From Trametopsis cervina (lineage: Eukaryota > Basidiomycota > Agaricomycetes > Polyporales > Irpicaceae): DNA of 64,000 nt. Both the position numbers and the translations under genes were made by a program. Numbering within the stretch: position 1 is the stretch's first letter; each line of letters begins with the position of its first letter. The stretch covers positions 1,116,001-1,180,000 of the forward strand of contig MU278352.1 in NCBI GenBank assembly GCA_022385755.1, written 5' to 3'. The notes beneath the pieces were generated by a model. It did no database searches and was not told the origin of the DNA. It saw nothing but the letters and a program-made list of their open reading frames with translations. Of this stretch, positions 58,971 to 64,000 are shown piece by piece.

Positions 58971-60223
58971 ATGGCATTTGGTATGTTTGACTATTAAAAC
59001 AATCCGCTGGTATAGCATTGCTCAGACTATATAATTATAGGTGCTCCTGGTGGTCGTGGTGGCTTTGGTGGTGGTCGTGGAGGAAGTCGTGGGGGTGGAG
59101 GTGGTAGAGGCGGCCCACCCCGCGGCGGATTTGGAGGCGGATTTGGAGGTCCCCGTGGAGGCGGAGGAGGAAGAGGTATGTTTGGAGATACTTCTCATTA
59201 ACTGGCTGGCTTATTCTTTTCTAGGTGGCGGACGAGGGGGTGTCGCAAAATTCGGTGGTGATAGAGGCAGGGGTGGAGGACGAGGTGCCCCCGGAAGAGG
59301 TGGCCGCGGTGCTCCCCGCGGTGGCAGAGGAGGACGCGGCGGTGCGAGAGGTGGTGCGAACGTCGTTCTCGAGCCCCACAAGCACGCTGGTGTTTTCATT
59401 GCCAAAGGCAAAGACAGCTTGCTGGTGACTAAGAACCTTGTGCCTGGCGAGGCTGTCTATGGCGAGAAGCGTATCTCCATTGAAGGCGGCGTTGAAGACA
59501 CCAAAGTCGAATACCGTGTCTGGAACCCTTTCCGTTCGAAGTTGGCTGCTGGTGTTCTCGGTGGTATGGACCATATTTTCATCGCACCAGGCAAGAAGGT
59601 ACTATATCTCGGCGCGGCAAGCGGCACAAGTGTCAGTCACGTAGCAGACATTGTTGGACCGGTATGTGAAGTCTCGCTCTTATAGATAACAATCACTAAT
59701 AACTGCATTCACGTAGGAGGGTGTCGTATACGCTGTTGAATTCTCGGCAAGGTCTGGGCGTGACCTTATTGGAATGGCAAAGAAGCGCACCAATGTTGTT
59801 CGTGAGTACGACCCTTTTTCTTCTGAGAATAACTCGCTCATATTTCATTAGCTATCGTCGAAGATGCCAGGACCCCCCAGAAATACCGCATGTTGGTATC
59901 TTCAGTGGACGTAATCTTTGCGGACGTCGCCCAGCCCGACCAAGCCCGTATCGTCGTCTTGAACTCGGAATATTTCCTCAAAAACGGAGGCCATGTGGTC
60001 ATTTCTATCAAGGCTAGCTGTATCGACTCAACAGCCGCACCGGCAGCTGTGTTTGCACAGGAAGTCGACTTCTTGCGGAAACAAAAGTTCAAGCCGCTCG
60101 AGCAAGTCACACTCGAGCCGTATGAACGTGACCATGCTATGGTTTCTGGTAAGTCGTTTTTCCCTATCCTGAGATGCACCTTTCTGACCCAAAATGTCAG
60201 CTGTTTATCAGAGACATACGTGA
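58971..60223 (+). CDS. NOP1: Fibrillarin, box C/D snoRNP 2'-O-methyltransferase
   Basis: Fibrillarin methylates rRNA 2'-hydroxyls in the nucleolus, guided by C/D snoRNAs. The first exon is ATGGCATTTG; the next continues into a GAR domain ([20 protein letters not shown] and further Arg/Gly repeats) of about 90 residues. The methyltransferase part has [79 protein letters not shown] (SAM-binding), [58 protein letters not shown] and [17 protein letters not shown]. After a last intron it ends AVYQRHT at TGA 60221-60223. Family and nearly all residues are unambiguous; five or six short introns are present. Confidence 0.97.
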
Positions 60224-60581
60224 GGTCCCTTCTTGATGTTCTCTTCCGTTATTTCGCTTTGGCCGTCATCCTTGTGCTCTTCCTCTTTCTCGTGTACTTG
60301 TTGTATCTAATCAAAAGCAGTACTGTCTTTCGTTTCCCATACTTCATATCAGTTGTGATAAATAAGATGGTCAACAATCATTACACCTTCGTTTCGGAGA
60401 TGTCTACGACGGGCGGCAGTCTAGATCAATTAGTCCACGTAGCAAAGACCTGCATATAGACCAGGCGAAACTGCGCATCATCTATCTACGTCGCCTCCGT
60501 ACTTGATTCCTGTCCGTTCCTTTCTTACTCGCCAGCGCATGTCTTATTGAAGCTCTGCTTCAAGCTTTCGTACCACAGCGG
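60224..60581. other. Intergenic region, NOP1 / PMT
   Basis: About 360 bp, pyrimidine-rich on the plus strand near 60240-60310, which could be part of the fibrillarin 3' region or the next promoter. No gene is supported. Confidence 0.45.
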
Positions 60582-63500
60582 ATGAAACGCTCAGGTGCCG
60601 ACTCAGTCTCGCTTAACTTTGGTACGCCAGAGGTCTCGCCCAGGACGTCTTCCGACTTCGAAGAGATCTCGTACCCTCAATCCAGCCCACCGCGTAATTC
60701 TGCCTGGGTAGCCCCTTCACGCAGGGAAGAAGAACTACCTTTGCACTACATGTCTGAAGAGACTGCAAGGCGAAGGGTGCCTGTGGCTCGCGGGTCCCCT
60801 GGTCACGACTTCTACGATGAGCAGGAGGGCGAATTCGACGATGACGGCAAGGACGTCTACGCTAAGATAAGAGCCTCAAAGATGCCTATTGGGAGTGGAC
60901 GTCCGCGTCGACTACATGCACCTCCAGCGACGAGTATTGTGCGTGTCCGAGACCACTGTCGCCTCCCCTGCAGCTAATGCATGTCCCGCAGAGCGAATTC
61001 GTCCAGCAAAATCTTGAGCACATTCCTCCAATCATATACACCCTTCTTTCGTGCTGGACACGTTTCCACAAAATTGGCAAGTCCCCCGTAGTCGTATGGG
61101 ACGAGGCCCATTTCGGAAAGTTCGGCAGTCACTACCTCAAGAGGGAGTTCTACTTCGATGTCCATCCTCCGCTAGGGAAGATGCTTGTTGGTTTGGCTGG
61201 ACTACTCTCAGGCTACGATGGCTCGTTCGAATTCAAGAGTGGAGAGAAGTACCCCGAAAATGTCCCGTACGTGGCGATGCGCGTTATGATGGCTATGTTC
61301 GGTGTAGCCATGGTCCCGCTGGGCTGGTATACTGCAGTTGAATTGGGCATGAGCTGGAGGGCGTGTCATTTGGTTGCGCTTATGGTTCTCCTAGGTATGC
61401 TGTAATCACTAATCATAACCGAGCGGTGTCGTTGATATTTCACCACAGACGTCGGTTGGCTGGTCATCTCTCGATTCATATTGCTGGATTCAATGCTCCT
61501 ATTTTTCACCTTCACTACTGTCTTTTGCATGACCAAGTTCCATAATCAACAATATCAGTCAGTCCTCCCTGAACGCGTCCTTTCACATCTGCTGAACTTG
61601 GCTGCAGGTCCTTCTCCTTCGACTGGTGGCTATGGCTCTCTATGACTGGATTATCAATTGGATGTGTCACTAGGTCAGCATGCAGCTCAAGTGTCGCTAT
61701 TTCGACTAACTTCGCTACAGTGTCAAGTGGGTCGGCTTGTTCGTTACCACACTTGTCGGGTTGTATACCATCGAAGACCTTTGGGAAAAGTTCGGGGATG
61801 TAAAGATGTCTGTTGTAAGCCAGATTCCTCGTTAAGAGTTGTATTCTACCCTTTAACTCATATACTCAGCGCGATCAAGCCAGACACTGGGGCGCGCGTA
61901 TTGCCTGTCTCATTGTCTTGCCTATATTGGTCTACATGGCGTCGTTCAAAATTCACTTCCTCATCCTCAATCACTCCGGCCCTGGTGATGCACAGATGAG
62001 CTCACTTTTCCAAGCCAACCTGGTTGGGAACAGCTTTGCTACTGCGCCACTCGGTTGGTAAATGCATTAGAGATCGCCGCAATGTGTGCTAATTGTGTTG
62101 TAGAGGTGGCTGTTGGCTCAAGAGTGACAATCAAGAACTTCGGTTACGGTGGTGGCCTCCTTCACTCACATGTTCAAACCTATCCGGTCGGTTCGAGTCA
62201 GCAGCAGGTCACCTGTTATCACTACAAGGATGACAACAACGACTGGATGGTCCTCCCTCCATGGGGCGACCCGGAGTATAATCCGGAGGGCGAAATGCAA
62301 TTCTTGAAGGACGGCGATGTGATTCGTCTGAGTCATTTCGCAACAACCCGCAATTTGCACTCCCATAACATACCTGCCCCTGTCACCAAGCTCAATCACG
62401 AAGTATCGTGCTACGGCAACTCGTCTATCGGAGATAACCATGATCACTGGGTTGTGGAAATTGTCGACGATATCAAATTGGGCAAGAAGGCCAATGTAAA
62501 GCGGATTCACGCATTGACCACTCGCTTGCGGTTCCGTCACCAGGCTCTGGGTTGCTATTTGCGCGCCGCGAATGCGATCTTGCCGCAGTGGGGTTTCAAG
62601 CAAGTAGAAGTCAGCTGCGACAAGGAGAATAACCCTGGCGATACTCACACCTTCTGGAATATCGAGGGTCATGTCAATCCTCGCTGTGAGTGTATTCATT
62701 TATTGCCCATGAACGCTCTCATCTTACAATGTAAGCGTTGTAGTGCCTGCTGGTGAATCGAGATACTATAGGTCTCCTTTCCTACGTGACTTCTGGCATC
62801 TCAACATTGCGATGATGACATCAAACAACGCCCTTATTCCGGACCCTGACAAGGATGATATCCTAGCTTCGAAGCCGACCGACTGGCCTCTTATGCGGCT
62901 GGGTCTCCGTATGTGTGGGTGGGGCGATGACCAGACGAAGTATTATCTGCTTGGCACACCGGTTATTTGGTGGGGTGGCACCCTCAGTTTGGGCTTGTCC
63001 CTTGTCGTTCTCCTGGTGTACTTGATGCGTATGCAACGAAGATATACTGATATGGAACCACGTATGTCCTTTCACTGATACTGCTTGTACGGTCTAACCT
63101 TCGCGCAGGGGAATGGGATCATTTCCTATATGTTGGCAAAGTTGCCTTCATTGGGTGGTTCCTGCATTACTGTAAGTTCTTGTACTGCTTCGACGATCCC
63201 AATATACCACGCTAAATATAAATTTTAGTCCCGTTCATGATCATGGGTCGTGTGACATACGTCCACCACTACGTGAGTTCTATACGCCGCGCGCTCAGAC
63301 TATGATCCTGACATGTATGGTAGTTGCCGACGCTATATTTCTCTGTCCTCATGCTGGCTCACCTCATCGATCACTTCCTGTTCAGCACAAAGCGGTTCAC
63401 CGAGAAAACGAAATGGATTGCCTTTGGTGTCATTACGTTTATCATTGTTGCTACCTTCTGGTGGTTCAAAGGTGTCGCTTTCGGTATTGATGGACCGATC

Positions 63501-63613
63501 GACGAGCATTGGGGCCTCCTTTGGCGTAAAGTGAGCATATTCTCGACTTTGTACAGGATTTCGCTAACTATCACAATGCTATTCTTCAGAGTTGGAACAT
63601 ATATAATCAATAA
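60582..63613 (+). CDS. PMT2: Protein O-mannosyltransferase, PMT2 class
   Basis: PMTs transfer mannose from dolichyl-phosphate mannose to Ser/Thr of secretory proteins in the ER. A cytosolic leader (MKRSGADSVSLNFGTPEVSP to ARGSPGHDFYDEQEGEFDDD) is followed, after an intron at 60940-60991, by EFVQQNLEHIPPIIYTLLSC and the first loop KSPVVVWDEAHFGKFGSHYL with FYFDVHPPLGKMLVGLAG, which contains the catalytic DE pair. MIR-domain motifs follow (GGGLLHSHVQTYPVGSSQQQ, RLSHFATTRNLHSHNIPAPV, EVSCYGNSSIGDNHDHWVVE, FKQVEVSCDKENNPGDTHTF). C-terminal helices include YYLLGTPVIWWGGTLSLGLS and IMGRVTYVHHYLPTLYFSVL. It ends SWNIYNQ at TAA. The motifs fit the PMT2 branch better than PMT1 or PMT4, though the branch is inferred. 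Confidence 0.94.
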
Positions 63614-63876
63614 TGTAGGATGAGCTCATGTACATAGTGCTACTCCTGATATTGTTTCTCTTATTATTATGGACAATATCTTCCCTGATCCGATGTTGAG
63701 TGAAGAAAGTAAGGTCTTCCCTGAGAGTACCCATGAAACAGCGGTGAACGATATGGCCGGAAACATGCAAAAAGTGATGTATTCCAACACGACGAGCAAT
63801 GAGACTAGCATTGAAAGAGTAAAATATGAAAGCAGACGTGTAACGATGAAAGATGAGCATTATTTGCCCTCAGGAA

Positions 63877-64000
63877 CTACGGCTTGCTCGGGACGCCTGC
63901 TCCTACTCTACGGTAGAAGAGCAGGTACGCGCATCTGTCATCTCGTTCCTGGCCGCCGAAAACGTCTTCCGGACGAACATCGGACACGAGCTCGTCGTCA
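63877..64000 (-). CDS. Ubiquitin-specific protease, C-terminal end (partial)
   Basis: On the minus strand the frame entering from the right edge reads DDELVSDVRPEDVFGGQERD then DRCAYLLFYRRV, ending GAGVPSKP and TAG. AYLLFYRR is the conserved last strand of the USP catalytic domain, just downstream of the catalytic His, and the preceding V..VFGGQ segment also fits. Everything N-terminal lies beyond the window. USPs remove ubiquitin from proteins; which one this is cannot be told from 40 residues. It converges on the PMT gene with about 260 bp between the stops. Confidence 0.82.
   Translation of the reverse strand, partial: DDELVSDVRPEDVFGGQERDDRCAYLLFYRRVGAGVPSKP

Noticed and set aside
1..64000. 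CRISPR arrays, operons, bacterial-type origins or a secondary-metabolite core gene
   Set aside because: No direct-repeat/spacer array, no prokaryotic gene organisation, and no polyketide, peptide synthetase or terpene cyclase motif was seen.

Overview
The window is nuclear DNA of a filamentous basidiomycete, most likely an Agaricomycete. Genes are compact and split by many GT-AG introns of about 45-60 nt with clear branch points. Several families are typical of that class: DUF6534 seven-helix-like membrane proteins, a DUF6532 protein, a Plavaka-type DNA transposon, a fused proton-translocating NAD(P) transhydrogenase and PMT O-mannosyltransferases. One assembly gap (N run, 18461-19405) lies inside the transposon. 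All gene models are read from sequence alone; exon edges are inferred from reading frame, splice signals and family motifs.

Layout. 1-11.6 kb: GPI transamidase subunit GAA1 (5' end outside the window), convergent TAF7, a small secreted protein, a GH47 alpha-mannosidase and the mitochondrial import subunit SAM37. 11.6-32 kb is the accessory part: two inverted DUF6534 paralogues (13.1-15.2 kb plus, 25.4-27.5 kb minus) flank the deubiquitinase OTU1 and a fasciclin-domain gene split by a 6-kb element. That element (18369-24430) has matching terminal inverted repeats, a 2-bp AT duplication, a Plavaka transposase and a divergent DUF6532 gene. Next come poorly resolved sequence, an unknown 185-aa protein and a single-pass membrane protein. 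33-39.3 kb: a nucleotide-sugar transporter and a half-size ABC transporter. 40.4-41.1 kb: a foldback element whose two long arms carry tRNA-like pol III boxes. 41.3 kb: an intron-containing tRNA-Ile.

41.5-64 kb is dense housekeeping sequence: ExoIII-family AP endonuclease, mitochondrial NAD(P) transhydrogenase, a DapA-family aldolase, the pseudouridine synthase PUS4, two tandem aldo/keto reductases, a PNS1/CTL transporter, a zinc-independent alcohol-dehydrogenase-like oxidoreductase divergent from fibrillarin (NOP1), a PMT2-class O-mannosyltransferase, and the C-terminus of a ubiquitin-specific protease running off the right edge.

Functional themes: secretory-pathway modification (GAA1, GH47, PMT2, sugar transporter), mitochondrial biogenesis and redox (SAM37, transhydrogenase), RNA modification (PUS4, fibrillarin) and ubiquitin removal (OTU1, USP). 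The most notable observations are the insertion of the Plavaka element into the fasciclin gene, where the two flanks still join in one reading frame, the DUF6532 gene carried inside that element, and the tRNA-like foldback element.
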